Part shown: in pieces, positions 31,043 to 40,671 of the stretch
Numbering within the stretch: the stretch's first letter is position 1
Layout: each line of letters starts with the position of its first letter
Assembly (NCBI GenBank): GCA_964397855.1
Contig: CAYNKQ010000007.1
Location: 1 to 51,534, forward strand
DNA: 51,534 bases
Reading direction: 5' to 3'
Source of the DNA: UBA7683 sp964397855
GTDB taxonomy: Bacteria > Patescibacteriota > Saccharimonadia > Saccharimonadales > UBA7683
Position numbers and translations under genes: made by a program
Notes under the pieces: generated by a model
What the model was told of the DNA's origin: nothing
The model's database searches: none
Seen by the model: only the letters and a program-made list of their open reading frames with translations

Positions 31043-34000
31043 TTAGCTAAAAAGATCACGCGTTACGCCATTACCCAGCACCATATCTGTGCGCCACACT
31101 GTTATACCAATGGAGGTGAGCACAACCATAAGTGCACCGTAGAAGATGTATATGAGCCAGTTTCGGGTTGTCGATTGTATCTCAGCCTGTTTCTGCTGTT
31201 CGGCCGCTCTTTGCAGGGTCTGTTGTACGGTCTTGAGTGTTTGCTGAGGCACGGTGATCGATTGTGGGGTGAACGCTGCCTGTTGTGCTGACGGCAAATA
31301 CCTAAACTGCGTCACGCCGTTGTTTTGCACTACTGTCGAGCCTCCTCCTCCGCCACCACCTGGAATTACGGGTGCATCCGCTGGGACATAGTAATCACCA
31401 GTTGCAGTATAGGAACCGATAGTTGCGCTACTTACAAAATCTCCCGTGCCAAACATCACCGAAACACCCGGTAGAACAATTGGCGCGTTACCATCATCTA
31501 TTAGGTTAGTGCTAGTATTAAACACATGAACTTGATTGCTAAGGAGGGTCGGGATGAATACTTTTGAGTCATCTGGCGCGATAGCAAGACCGAGAGGCAC
31601 CTCCGTGTTAGTTATCGGATGCGCTGTGTAAGTACCAGCACCAAGATCGTAGACACCGAGACTAAACTGCGGAAGCGTGTCGGCGAATACGCCCATTGGG
31701 TTTGAATCAGTCGACATCAAGGCTCCTAGGAAGTCGTCAAAGTTTGCTGTTACAAAGTACACTCTGGACCCGCTTGAACTGACTGCAAAGTTGAATAATG
31801 GGATGCTCGGTAGCAGGCTCTGGCCAGCAATTTGATTAGTTTGTGTGTCAAGGAGTATCATGCCCGGTACAAAACCTGGAGCAGAGTTTGGTCCTGTCGG
31901 CAGAGAGATATTAAGATACGATGCATACAGTACGCCAGTGTTCTTATTCAGCTGAGTGTTGATAACTATGGCGTTGGCGTATTGCTGGGGCAGAACAATG
32001 TCAGTAGTTTGCAGCGTATTCATATCAATTACAGCGATCTTACCAGGTTCGAATGCTGTGGTGTAAAATTTGCTTCCATTTGCATTGAAATTGCCAGGTC
32101 GTGAAAGTAGAGATAAGGCTCCAGACGCCAGTGATGCTATAGATCTAATAGAAGCCTCTGCTTCGTTACTTGAAAGACCAGTTAGATCTGCACTGAATCC
32201 GATCTTTTGACCTACGGTGTTGTTCTCTAGGTTCACTGGAAACAGCACGCCTGGCAGAGGTGATGTCTCCCCAAGCTCTATATTGCCTTGGATCAAATCA
32301 ATTAGGGTCTGAATATCAGCAGCAGTGATCATAGCCTTTTTGCCATCAGGACTTACCGTTATTCCAATGGGTACTGTGCCGCTCGGTAGCGTGATTGTGC
32401 CTACTTGTTGACGGGTCTGTGCGCTATATACGTTTACACCTCCGAGCTGATTGGTGGCCAAAGCCTGAGCTATGTTAAGAGAGATATCTTCAGGGTTTCC
32501 ACCTCCCGTTACAGCATTAATCACCGTATTGAGAATTGAAGTGGCATCTGTGCCTACAAGGTAATAGCGTTGTCCGTTAGGATTAATAGCTGCACTGGTG
32601 TTAATTCTTATGTTTTGGGTTCCAATATCGGGTATGTTAATGGCTTGCTGTTGAAGTTCGCTTTCACCGTCAATAATCGAAAGTTCGTTCTTCGTTACAT
32701 TTTTTCCAAAAATGGTTACATTGGGTATCACGAGCTGAGTACGTTTGTTGTTGTATAGTGCAGTGATTTTGCTGAATTTATCTTTAGGTAACGTTACCTG
32801 CGTCTGCCAATTGCCGTTTCCGTCAACAGTAACATTAGTCGGACTACCGGTGTTTACAACAAGTTGGATTACTTTATTTTTCGGACCTTTTCCAGTGATT
32901 GTCGGCGTACTAGTTTTGAGGGATTCGTTATTGGCAGGGCTGGTTATAGTTATAGGAGTACCCACTGAAAAATCAGATGAACCGGTATAGGTTTGCGGTG
33001 TAATTGCGACCGCTCGTGAAATGAGGGTTGACGCGGTTGCGGAAGTTGCGAGGACCTGAGGGGTTATGTCGCTATTAGTGTTAGCGTTGGCTACTCCCAT
33101 TGAGTTAAATATTTGTGCAGGATCAGTGATGTCGGTTGGGCTGAGATTTCTACTGTATGCAAGGTATAATTTGCCATTGTAGTACATTTGGCTGTTGAGT
33201 CGGGTGTAACTTGAATTTGGAGTATTAATGTAGGCAACAACTCCAGCTCCATCGTTACTCGTATCTATGATTCCAATACGTTGGTCTTCCAAAGGCACAA
33301 AGAGACGATCCCCGTTAGTACTTAGCAATGGCAATGCTCCGTTAAGATCTGACTTTGGACTTGAAGAGAAGTTTATTGAGTTACTGACAGTATTGTCGTT
33401 AAGATTGACAATTCGAAGATCAGAGCTGTATCTACTTACTATGTAGAGTTTTTCTCCAGAAGCTGCTGGGTAGATTCCGTCAGCTGCAAAGGATGAGCCA
33501 AGGTCAATAATGTGGCTTTGTTGTGAATCGTCTGCGGTGTTTATCTTTGTGATAGGAAAAGTACCCTCTGTACCATTCTCAGAAGCAAAAAGTGTACTAG
33601 AATCAGGTGACAACGCCATTGCGCGCACGCCTGACTGTAGTGTGATGTTTGCCGTAGACCCATCGCTCAGATTGACTGTATTTATCTCCGACGAACCCTC
33701 GCCTACAGCGTATAGCTTGCCAGAAGCTAGCACCATTCTGTTGGCATTATCTTGAACAACTGGACCAAATTGTTCTTGCGGAACTGGGCTATTTGATGCG
33801 GTGTCTATAGCTATTATTCTTCCTGGGCCACCCCCTGAATACAGAAGATAAAATTTACCCTGTCCAGGTGCATCGATTGCGGCGCGTATATCGCCATTTT
33901 GGCTGCTGCCATCTGGGTTAGTGAAACGGGGTTGTAGGTCGATTATCTTAACCGATCGTTGAGTAGCAGAATCAACAACAACTATGTTGCGATTACGAAC

Positions 34001-34603
34001 CAAATATATGTAGTTGCTATCCTCTGGGGAGACGATATGATTGGGTGCACTGAGTGACTGGCCAGAATATGGACCAATGGTTGAAAAGTACAGTGCAGCA
34101 AGTCCGGTCCCGTATGAGCTCACCATCTTGTCGGTATTGAGATCGATAAAGTTATAGCCTGGTGAAAAAATATCGGTTGTCGACACGGCGAGTGGGCCGA
34201 CGATTGTAGAAGATGCGGTGATTTGATGATCACCATCTGCTACGCCACTGATACTTTTGCTCCATAAACCTTTTTCGTTTGTGACTGTGGTACCAACAGA
34301 ATTGCCATCGATTTTTAATGTTATGGTAGCGCCTGGTGAGGCCTGTCCGTTTGCAACAAAGTCTGAAGGGTTGTCGAGTGATTTTTGAAGTGGTTGGAAG
34401 ATCCTCACTGCGGGAGACCCACTACTGAGACTATAAAACGGATCAAAGGGGGTGTCAGCTTTTGATTCTTTGGTCCAAACAAACGCAGACAGTGTCACAA
34501 ATCCTGCTACCACCACTAATACCGCAGTTGCAAATATTCTTCGTTTTAGCAATTTCCTATCCCCCTTCTTAGTTTTTCCTGAAATCTTCTTGGCTGTAGT
34601 CAT
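31043..34603 (-). CDS. Giant surface protein with two beta-propeller regions and Ig-like domains
   Basis: 1186 residues anchored at both ends: a basic N-terminus plus membrane helix (about 22-44) and a C-terminal helix (about 1150-1170) with a short tail. The body is extracellular by inference. An Ig-like domain (about 65-115; ASPGATITLKIDGNSVGTT) is followed by YVTN/NHL-type propeller blades (about 130-530; RAMALSPDSSTLFASENG, later IYPAASGEKLYIVSRYS). A second Ig-like domain lies near 550-635 (ITGKGPKNKVIQLVV), then more blades (about 650-1060). A seven-glycine linker and a glutamine-rich coiled coil precede the final helix. It is last of four co-directional genes with an ABC transporter and a sensor kinase. 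Adhesion to a host cell is a reasonable guess. Confidence 0.8.
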   Translation of the reverse strand: MTTAKKISGKTKKGDRKLLKRRIFATAVLVVVAGFVTLSAFVWTKESKADTPFDPFYSLSSGSPAVRIFQPLQKSLDNPSDFVANGQASPGATITLKIDGNSVGTTVTNEKGLWSKSISGVADGDHQITASSTIVGPLAVSTTDIFSPGYNFIDLNTDKMVSSYGTGLAALYFSTIGPYSGQSLSAPNHIVSPEDSNYIYLVRNRNIVVVDSATQRSVKIIDLQPRFTNPDGSSQNGDIRAAIDAPGQGKFYLLYSGGGPGRIIAIDTASNSPVPQEQFGPVVQDNANRMVLASGKLYAVGEGSSEINTVNLSDGSTANITLQSGVRAMALSPDSSTLFASENGTEGTFPITKINTADDSQQSHIIDLGSSFAADGIYPAASGEKLYIVSRYSSDLRIVNLNDNTVSNSINFSSSPKSDLNGALPLLSTNGDRLFVPLEDQRIGIIDTSNDGAGVVAYINTPNSSYTRLNSQMYYNGKLYLAYSRNLSPTDITDPAQIFNSMGVANANTNSDITPQVLATSATASTLISRAVAITPQTYTGSSDFSVGTPITITSPANNESLKTSTPTITGKGPKNKVIQLVVNTGSPTNVTVDGNGNWQTQVTLPKDKFSKITALYNNKRTQLVIPNVTIFGKNVTKNELSIIDGESELQQQAINIPDIGTQNIRINTSAAINPNGQRYYLVGTDATSILNTVINAVTGGGNPEDISLNIAQALATNQLGGVNVYSAQTRQQVGTITLPSGTVPIGITVSPDGKKAMITAADIQTLIDLIQGNIELGETSPLPGVLFPVNLENNTVGQKIGFSADLTGLSSNEAEASIRSIASLASGALSLLSRPGNFNANGSKFYTTAFEPGKIAVIDMNTLQTTDIVLPQQYANAIVINTQLNKNTGVLYASYLNISLPTGPNSAPGFVPGMILLDTQTNQIAGQSLLPSIPLFNFAVSSSGSRVYFVTANFDDFLGALMSTDSNPMGVFADTLPQFSLGVYDLGAGTYTAHPITNTEVPLGLAIAPDDSKVFIPTLLSNQVHVFNTSTNLIDDGNAPIVLPGVSVMFGTGDFVSSATIGSYTATGDYYVPADAPVIPGGGGGGGSTVVQNNGVTQFRYLPSAQQAAFTPQSITVPQQTLKTVQQTLQRAAEQQKQAEIQSTTRNWLIYIFYGALMVVLTSIGITVWRTDMVLGNGVTRDLFS

Positions 34604-34663
34604 AATCCCCCACTCTTCTGTATTTAATCATAAGAGGAGCTTTCGTCAGTGTCAATGTTACAA

Positions 34664-35992
34664 CTATCGAACATAGGCATTAATAAAGACCAGTTTTATG
34701 CTTGTACCAGATTCTTTGCTGGCGCTAATCTGGATTTCGCCTCCAAGAATATGCATGACTTGATCGGCAAGATATAGGCCTATACCCACATTCTCTTCTG
34801 TGTGTTGTTGATCGGCATCGCGCATAAATGGCTGTGCTTCGCTGTGCTTCAACTCTATCCCAGGACCTTGGTCAAGCACTGTAAGGGATGATGTGGTTAA
34901 GTTATGATCGCTCACTACTTTGATAAGACCTCGTGGTGGTGAATGCTGCAGAGCGTTGGCAAATACCTCGCTGAGTGCAAGTTTAAGCAAGCTATAATCC
35001 TGCACTACGCTCGGTTGTAGTTTAGTCGCACCAACTCTATGAAAGTGTTCAACCTGCAAACCACGTTCGTTGAGTTCTTTTTGATAGGTGCGAAAAACAT
35101 CTTCAACAAGATCTTCAACATTTAGCAATCGCACATCTGCTTTAAGCAGCCTACTTTCGACATTATTGAGAAGTTCAAGACGTTCAATAACCTGATCAAT
35201 CTGCGCGAGTGGTTCTTCAAGCGCTTCTTGGTCTTTCTTCTCAACCAGTAGTGCGATTCCCTGTTTGAGATCTGCTATATCGGCAGAGATGATTTTGATG
35301 ACTAGTGAAATGAGATGATCTTTGCTGTCGTCCATGCGTTGCTGTAAGCTGAGGGTCGCCTTACTGTGCATTATTAGCTGATCGGAAACGCGTTTATAGC
35401 GATTAGTGAGCAACACTACGGCGGCAGCAAGTGTGAACATGCCTACCTGCGCGGCTAACATACCAAAAGTAAAACTAACAATCTTGGTAGAAGCTAGAAC
35501 TGAGTTGACAACAGTTATTATAAAGATGGTTAATCCAAGAATAACGAGCGTCGTGGCTGAACGATAAAATGGGATTATATCGACCGATTCTTTGGTGACG
35601 TTTAAGGTTGAGCGCTGTAACTCTTTGCTCAGATTCACTACTCTGGCTTCAGATATTTCAATTGATTCCACTAACGTCTTGTGACTAGCGGCTGAGAGCG
35701 AGTTGGTTGCTTGTAGCTCACCGAGTTGCGTGCGTATTGCTTCGAGAGGGTCGGAAAGCCGAGTTTTTATAAATGCGAGGCAATTTGTTTTTTGTTGCAG
35801 GAGCCATTCATGTTCTTTAGCTGTTGAATGGAGCTTTTTATAGCGAACACTGCCAAGGTAAGCCATCACTATATTAAAAAGCGCAAAGGCAATAGGTATC
35901 AACAGTATAAAAAGTGGAATTGAACCACCGTCTCTATTGCTGAGGCTGGTTGTATAGTTGGTTTGTAATTGTGCGACAAGTTCCAGGGGCAT
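34664..35992 (-). CDS. Membrane histidine-kinase-like protein with degenerate H-box
   Basis: A 442-residue protein with an N-terminal membrane helix (about 27-47), a coiled linker, and two further helices (about 145-200). The C-terminal HATPase domain is intact: N-box region LALSEVFANALQHSPP, G1 DQGPGIE, G2 NVGIGLYLADQV. The dimerisation region (KDHLISLVIKIISADIADL) has no HELRTP motif, only a histidine in DHLIS, so autophosphorylation is doubtful. It lies 60 bp upstream of the surface protein and 55 bp downstream of the ABC permease, on the same strand. It may sense or gate the envelope module. Confidence 0.8.
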   Translation of the reverse strand: MPLELVAQLQTNYTTSLSNRDGGSIPLFILLIPIAFALFNIVMAYLGSVRYKKLHSTAKEHEWLLQQKTNCLAFIKTRLSDPLEAIRTQLGELQATNSLSAASHKTLVESIEISEARVVNLSKELQRSTLNVTKESVDIIPFYRSATTLVILGLTIFIITVVNSVLASTKIVSFTFGMLAAQVGMFTLAAAVVLLTNRYKRVSDQLIMHSKATLSLQQRMDDSKDHLISLVIKIISADIADLKQGIALLVEKKDQEALEEPLAQIDQVIERLELLNNVESRLLKADVRLLNVEDLVEDVFRTYQKELNERGLQVEHFHRVGATKLQPSVVQDYSLLKLALSEVFANALQHSPPRGLIKVVSDHNLTTSSLTVLDQGPGIELKHSEAQPFMRDADQQHTEENVGIGLYLADQVMHILGGEIQISASKESGTSIKLVFINAYVR

Positions 35993-36047
35993 GTTAATTT
36001 CAGTGCTGTATTCAGCTTACGGTTATACTGCTATGTATAATAGCATT

Positions 36048-37262
36048 TTAAGAATGGTCTGTCTGCAAGGCTTCAATTGGTTCTTTGCGAGCTGCGCGCA
36101 TTGCTGGGCCAACACCAAAGACAACACCAACTAGCACGGAAAGCCCTAAGCCAATCAGCACCAGGTTTAAGCCTAGAATTGGAACTATCGGTAGTAGCTT
36201 GCTAATTCCGTACACTACCCCTGCTGTCATAAGCAGACCAATAATTCCACCGATTACGGTAAGCAGAACCGACTCAAACAAAAATTGCCAGAAGATGTTA
36301 GAGGTCGTAGCTCCAACGGTTTTTCTCACGCCGATTTCTTTTGTACGGTCAGTGACGGCGACCACCATCATATTCATAATGCCAACACCACTCATAGTGA
36401 GTGATATTGCTGCAAGTATGCCGATTAGTGCTGTTAGTACCTGTAGAACATTCTGGCTAGTTTCCAGCAGTTCTTTTGAACTCGTAACAGTGAATGATGA
36501 TTGCTTGCGATATTCTAATAAGCCAGCTTGAATATCCACAATAGTTGGAGCAACCTGGTTAACATGATCTACTTTTGCGAGAATCGCTGAAAAAAGACTA
36601 GCCTGTTCTGGGTCATCAGCAAGCTGTGAAGGTGCAATGAACGTTCTGTCTGCTTGGCCACCGTAATCCGTGGCAGCGATAATTCCTACAACCACAGTCT
36701 CTTTTTGATTGTACTTGAGCGTTTGGCCGATAGCGGTGTCGTTGCCGAATAGCTCGATCTTAAGACCTTGGCCAATTACGACGCCGGGAATATCTGCACT
36801 AGCCTGCTCTTCATTAAAAAAGTTACCAGAGCTAAACTCAATGGTGCGGACAGTTGCATATGAAGGTGTTGTTAGGACTTCAAGACCCGGCTCAACAGTG
36901 TTTGAGCCAACAGTAAGTTTGCTCAGCGTGTATCGAACTGGAGCTGCTGTCTTTACATCTGGTTGTCGCTTAACTGTTGCCACATCATCCAGAGTCAGGG
37001 TAGGCGGTGTAAACCCACTAACAAGTGTGAGCGGTGAGGCTGCCTGGGTGCTTGTTAGGTTCTGGTTTGTCGACTGTACTGTAATAACATCTGCGCCAAG
37101 GTCAGTTATTCTTGAAACAACATCGTGTTGAGCGCCCTTGCCTACTGCAAGAAGTGTAACAACTAAGAATATTCCCATCGCTATGCCTAAGATAGTGAGC
37201 AGCGATCGGAGTCTCGCCGAACGGACGCCAAGCAGCGCGGAAATGGCGTATTTACTGAACAT
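36048..37262 (-). CDS. MacB/FtsX-type ABC transporter permease
   Basis: A 404-residue permease with the MacB layout. The N-terminal membrane helix follows LGVRSARLRSLLTILGI (about 8-24). A large extracytoplasmic MacB_PCD domain comes next (about 45-270), and three C-terminal helices form the FtsX domain (TDRTKEIGVRKTVGATTSNI; GVGPAMRAARKEPIEAL). In other bacteria such proteins are mechanotransmitters for lipoprotein, peptide or antibiotic export. It overlaps its ATPase gene by 11 bp. Confidence 0.93.
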   Translation of the reverse strand: MFSKYAISALLGVRSARLRSLLTILGIAMGIFLVVTLLAVGKGAQHDVVSRITDLGADVITVQSTNQNLTSTQAASPLTLVSGFTPPTLTLDDVATVKRQPDVKTAAPVRYTLSKLTVGSNTVEPGLEVLTTPSYATVRTIEFSSGNFFNEEQASADIPGVVIGQGLKIELFGNDTAIGQTLKYNQKETVVVGIIAATDYGGQADRTFIAPSQLADDPEQASLFSAILAKVDHVNQVAPTIVDIQAGLLEYRKQSSFTVTSSKELLETSQNVLQVLTALIGILAAISLTMSGVGIMNMMVVAVTDRTKEIGVRKTVGATTSNIFWQFLFESVLLTVIGGIIGLLMTAGVVYGISKLLPIVPILGLNLVLIGLGLSVLVGVVFGVGPAMRAARKEPIEALQTDHS

Positions 37263-38007
37263 CCGTCCTCTGTTCTGATACGATACGACCGTCTTGCATA
37301 GAAATGATTCTGTCTGCCGCTGAAGCTACTTCGTCACTGTGGGTAACCATAATTATTGTTGAGCCTTTTGTATGCAAGGCTTTGAGCAGCTGTACAATTT
37401 CAGTAGTGGCGGTGTAGTCAAGATTACCAGTTGGTTCGTCTGCTAGTATGATTGGCGGGTTATTTATAAGTGCACGCGCAATTGCTATACGCTGTGCTTG
37501 GCCGCCAGAGAGTTGCTGAGGATGCGCTTGGGCCTTGTCTTCTAGGCCTAGTTGTTGCAGTAGATCACCAGCAAGCTGGTGACTCACTTTGCGTGGAACT
37601 CGTTGGTACGCGAGCGCTAGTTCAATATTTTGCTGCACGGTGTATCGGTTAAGTAGGTTGAAATTTTGAAAAATAACTCCAAATTTGTCTCGACGCATGC
37701 GGGCTCGTTCGGATTGGGAAAGCACGGCTGTATCAATACCGCCAACAAAGTAGCTGCCGCTACTAGGGCTATCGAGTAATCCTAGAATATTGAGCATGGT
37801 TGACTTTCCTGAACCTGAATAGCCCATTATGGCTACAAACTCACCAGACTCAATCGATAGACTCACCTCTTTGAGTGCGTTTGCCGTAACTCCATCATCT
37901 AGTTTGAACGAACGTGACACAAATTCGAGTCGCAGACTACCAGCAGAATTAACTTCCGTGCCAAGTAGGGCGGCTTGAGGCTGTTTCTGCGATGTACTAG
38001 ACTCCAT
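37252..38007 (-). CDS. MacB/LolD-type ABC transporter ATPase
   Basis: A 251-residue ATPase. Walker A GYSGSGKSTMLNIL (about 57-70), Q-loop VIFQNFNLL, signature LSGGQAQRIAIARAL (about 165-179), Walker B IILADEPTGNLD and switch histidine MVTHS are all intact. The extra 25 N-terminal residues are unusual. The promoter carries the extended -10 TGC-TATAAT at 38018-38023, 10 nt before the ATG at 38007. It is the first gene of the four-gene envelope cluster. Confidence 0.94.
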   Translation of the reverse strand: MESSTSQKQPQAALLGTEVNSAGSLRLEFVSRSFKLDDGVTANALKEVSLSIESGEFVAIMGYSGSGKSTMLNILGLLDSPSSGSYFVGGIDTAVLSQSERARMRRDKFGVIFQNFNLLNRYTVQQNIELALAYQRVPRKVSHQLAGDLLQQLGLEDKAQAHPQQLSGGQAQRIAIARALINNPPIILADEPTGNLDYTATTEIVQLLKALHTKGSTIIMVTHSDEVASAADRIISMQDGRIVSEQRTDVQ

Positions 38008-38017
38008 AATTACCCAA

Positions 38018-38023
38018 ATTATA
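38018..38023 (-). promoter_or_regulatory. Extended -10 of the envelope cluster
   Basis: Minus-strand TATAAT (38018-38023) preceded by TGC. The predicted start lies 3-4 nt before the ATG at 38007, effectively leaderless. Confidence 0.5.
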
Positions 38024-38090
38024 GCATAAGCATTGCCTGTTCATCCTCGACCCTCTTTTTGTTTGGAGAGTTCTTGCTACACTTATATTA

Positions 38091-38903
38091 ATGGCAAAAC
38101 AGAGATTGAATGACAGAGAGCAACGAAACAACAGGTCACTTGGCCGCAAGCAGGTCTTTTTAGTTACCGAGGGCGAAAATGCTTTTGTGCAGATGCATTT
38201 TGGGCAGAAGTACGCTAGCTTATTTCAAAAAACGCTAAGCGCTTATGAGAAGCTACCTTCTGTGTATATAGGTAAGGTTCTTAGTGTGCAACAAAGTGAA
38301 CTGAGCCTAAGTGTCACGTACTTGGGGGCTCCTATTGAACCGATAGCCGCGAACATCCCAAAAATCAAAGAGCTTCTTTTTCGTATTCACAACCATAACG
38401 CAACTCAGGGGGTTTTTACTGTTCCGCGATATATACATTTTTTCAACGAATTATTTAATGACCCCTTGATTCTATCGTTGATTGAGTATGTAGAAGGATC
38501 TAGTCTTATATGCTCACTTGGATATGGGATTGAAGATCCGGTGGTGAGTAATTTTACCGAAGATCTTAGTGGTGTTCACTTGGTTGATCTTGATCACTTT
38601 GCTTCGGATATTAGCCTGTACTACCAGGTGGGCTTTATGATCGCGGATGTTGATGTTATTGGTAACCAAAAGTATAAATCAATTGCTAATCTTCAGGAGA
38701 TGTTAAAGTTGCCCTCACGGGGTGACGAGATAGCTGCACTTACTTGCGGATATATTAGTCGGCTGTGCATTGATGTTATTAATGATAGGCTTAATCTCGA
38801 TTCATATCGACCCAAAAAGTCACTGGCTCAGGTGCGTGGTTTAGCAGAACACTTGTTAAACGAGGCTAATGACACAGAGACAAATCATGACAAAGCGCGG
38901 TAG
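38091..38903 (+). CDS. Hypothetical protein, weakly kinase-like (270 aa)
   Basis: No confident family. A hydrophobic strand followed by acidic residues (VHLVDLDHFASDISLYYQVG, about 163-182) recalls the I-D-x-D/E-x-x-x-x-G/D metal-binding segment of aminoglycoside-phosphotransferase-like kinases, and the length fits. The N-terminal 20 residues are strongly basic (RLNDREQRNNRSLGRK) and no N-lobe lysine motif is clear. TACACT preceded by TGC (38078-38083) ends 7 nt before the ATG, so it is predicted leaderless. The 3' end overlaps the convergent kinase gene by 19 bp. Confidence 0.5.
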   Translation: MAKQRLNDREQRNNRSLGRKQVFLVTEGENAFVQMHFGQKYASLFQKTLSAYEKLPSVYIGKVLSVQQSELSLSVTYLGAPIEPIAANIPKIKELLFRIHNHNATQGVFTVPRYIHFFNELFNDPLILSLIEYVEGSSLICSLGYGIEDPVVSNFTEDLSGVHLVDLDHFASDISLYYQVGFMIADVDVIGNQKYKSIANLQEMLKLPSRGDEIAALTCGYISRLCIDVINDRLNLDSYRPKKSLAQVRGLAEHLLNEANDTETNHDKAR

Positions 38904-39445
38904 CGATCTTCATGGGTGGGTCGTAGAATGTGTCTTTGAAATATTTCACTAACTGTCATGCTTGTAGAGTCAATAATCTGGGTCGGTTTGATATTGTTTG
39001 CTTCAAGGCACTGTATTTGATTTTTTACATCTTGACGACAGTCTTCAAGATCATCTAGATCAGCTTTGCGACCTCGATGTTCTATGCGTTTTATTATCTC
39101 TTCAAAGCGAGGCCTAAGCGCTATGACGCGATAGGATATTGAATGTTTATCTAAGAATTCAGTATAGGCTGTGAGTGGATTCGGTGGATGTTTATAGAGT
39201 ATGAACTCTAGCACCACACCCTCGCCTGCTTCGTGACGCTTTTGCAAAAGTTCAGATACCTGTTGCTGAACGATTAGCTCATGTTCCACCGTACGGCGCT
39301 GGTTTCTCCAGCCATTCTTCATCCAGTAATCATCTTCTTCAATATGATGCCAGCCCAGCTTTTTGGCAGCATAACTGGCCAGTGAGGTCTTGCCACTGCC
39401 AGTTGGTCCTATGACAATAAGTACTTCTTTAGGATTTTTATTCAT
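38885..39445 (-). CDS. P-loop nucleoside/shikimate-kinase-like protein
   Basis: A 186-residue P-loop kinase-fold protein. VLIVIGPTGSGKTSLASYAA (about 8-27) is the Walker A, followed by WHHIEEDDYWMKNGW, placed as in gluconate or shikimate kinases. A lid-like arginine-rich part (LRPRFEEIIKRIEHRGRK, about 114-131) comes next. The substrate cannot be identified. TACAAT ends 7 nt before the ATG at 39445 with no Shine-Dalgarno sequence, so it is predicted leaderless. The neighbouring genes are also P-loop kinase-like, but each seems separately transcribed. Confidence 0.75.
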   Translation of the reverse strand: MNKNPKEVLIVIGPTGSGKTSLASYAAKKLGWHHIEEDDYWMKNGWRNQRRTVEHELIVQQQVSELLQKRHEAGEGVVLEFILYKHPPNPLTAYTEFLDKHSISYRVIALRPRFEEIIKRIEHRGRKADLDDLEDCRQDVKNQIQCLEANNIKPTQIIDSTSMTVSEIFQRHILRPTHEDRYRALS

Positions 39446-39484
39446 GATTTGATTGTATCTTACTACAGCTAGGAATCTACGAAC

Positions 39485-40429
39485 CTAAGCGGTAATTTTG
39501 TCGACAATATCAAGATTGGCGTAATTGATGATCCCAATATCACTTGCGAGCGTTGCTACTACCCCGCCTAGGCGCTGTATATTACCAAGATCAACCGCTC
39601 TATTATTATTGACTCGATACATTGGGGGTATGGTGCCCTCTGCCCTAGCTTCGGCAAGGAGTTTTTCCCACAGAGTGAAATCGTCGATCAGCACTTCTGG
39701 CCTTACGACAGGTAGCTCGGCCCTGGTCGCGTCTAGGAACCTTCTGTTTTCAACAATAATCAGGTTTTCTTCGTATACTCCTGGCATTCGTTCGGCGGCA
39801 ACATCAGCCGGAGTGTCTATGTAGAGTGGAACTATTGTGCTAGGATCTATCTGATTTTCGCCGGTGCCAATCATGCCGTTTCGTAGAAGGTGGCCAATTG
39901 GATCGCGCGCGTCTGCAACAACAAGGTTTCCCCCACCATCTCTTTGGTATGCTTCAAGCGCAGTATCAGCGAAAAGCGCGCCGCACAGGGATTGCACTCC
40001 TGCAAATTGAGCGACCCTACTAACGCTGGCGCCTATATTTGGGTCATTTTGCAGCACGTCTTCAATGCCTTCTATTGCAAGAAGTCTGCGTATTTCGTCG
40101 GCGTCTGATGCTTCAAATGCGGGTTTTGTAACCCCATTTATTTCTAGAAGGGCCTGATATAGTGCTGCGGCCCGGTATGTATTACCGGCCGAAATAGCTA
40201 CGATGTTTTGAAAGCCATGGGCATCGAGCATTCCCGAGACATTGGTGGCTAAGCCAGCTGCTGAATCTGGACTGAAGTTCCAGGTTTCTTCCAGATACTG
40301 GGCGTCGGTAAATTGGCCAAATAAATCTGCTTGGTACTGAGCTTCGCCTGTTATGTGGCCAATGACAGTTGTTTTGCCACACTTGGCTTCACCATCTGCA
40401 GCTACAAAAGTGCTCTTTATCTGTTTCAT
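39485..40429 (-). CDS. Cytidylate-kinase-like P-loop protein
   Basis: A 314-residue protein with Walker A ADGEAKCGKTTVIGHI (about 11-26). Its middle part (about 85-190) shows the CMP-kinase-like sequence of a dimer of acidic helices, VSRVAQFAGVQSLCG, and the strand GGNLVVADARDPIGHLL, in which DARD takes the place of the GRD-I-G-T motif. The C-terminal 90 residues (LIDDFTLWEKLLAEA, then RVNNNRAVDLGNIQRLGG) are an addition to the usual 220-residue enzyme. Phosphorylation of a pyrimidine nucleotide is plausible but unproven. Confidence 0.65.
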   Translation of the reverse strand: MKQIKSTFVAADGEAKCGKTTVIGHITGEAQYQADLFGQFTDAQYLEETWNFSPDSAAGLATNVSGMLDAHGFQNIVAISAGNTYRAAALYQALLEINGVTKPAFEASDADEIRRLLAIEGIEDVLQNDPNIGASVSRVAQFAGVQSLCGALFADTALEAYQRDGGGNLVVADARDPIGHLLRNGMIGTGENQIDPSTIVPLYIDTPADVAAERMPGVYEENLIIVENRRFLDATRAELPVVRPEVLIDDFTLWEKLLAEARAEGTIPPMYRVNNNRAVDLGNIQRLGGVVATLASDIGIINYANLDIVDKITA

Positions 40430-40479
40430 TTAGAGTACTAATACAACGTATTTAGAGTTAAAACAAGTATATTTTTGCC

Positions 40480-40610
40480 TGACCCGGGGTGAGGGCAGCA
40501 AGTGGTCATTCTCGTTATTTTAACAGCATGCTCCGAGACCCTGCTGTAAAGGAGGTCAGCACCAAGAACGTAGGGTGGCGCTAAGCTTGTGTCTTATATG
40601 ATTGTTCTTT
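40480..40610. other. GC-rich intergenic stretch with inverted repeats
   Basis: Between the kinase-like gene and the structured element the sequence becomes GC-rich. It contains ACCCTGCTG...CAGC...AGGGT, a stem pair whose loop shows AAAGGAGGT, an ideal ribosome site. No ORF of note and no strong promoter is visible. A non-coding RNA is possible, but I could not assign one. Confidence 0.25.
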
Positions 40611-40671
40611 ATGAAGTTACACTTCACAAAGATGATTCTGACTGACAAAGCGACTATTTTTTGATAGCAGA

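Noticed and set aside
40480..40610. SRP (4.5S) RNA, suggested by GGGCAGCAAG near GACCC
   Set aside because: The GGAA tetraloop and the 5' GUCAGG side are missing and the order of segments is wrong.
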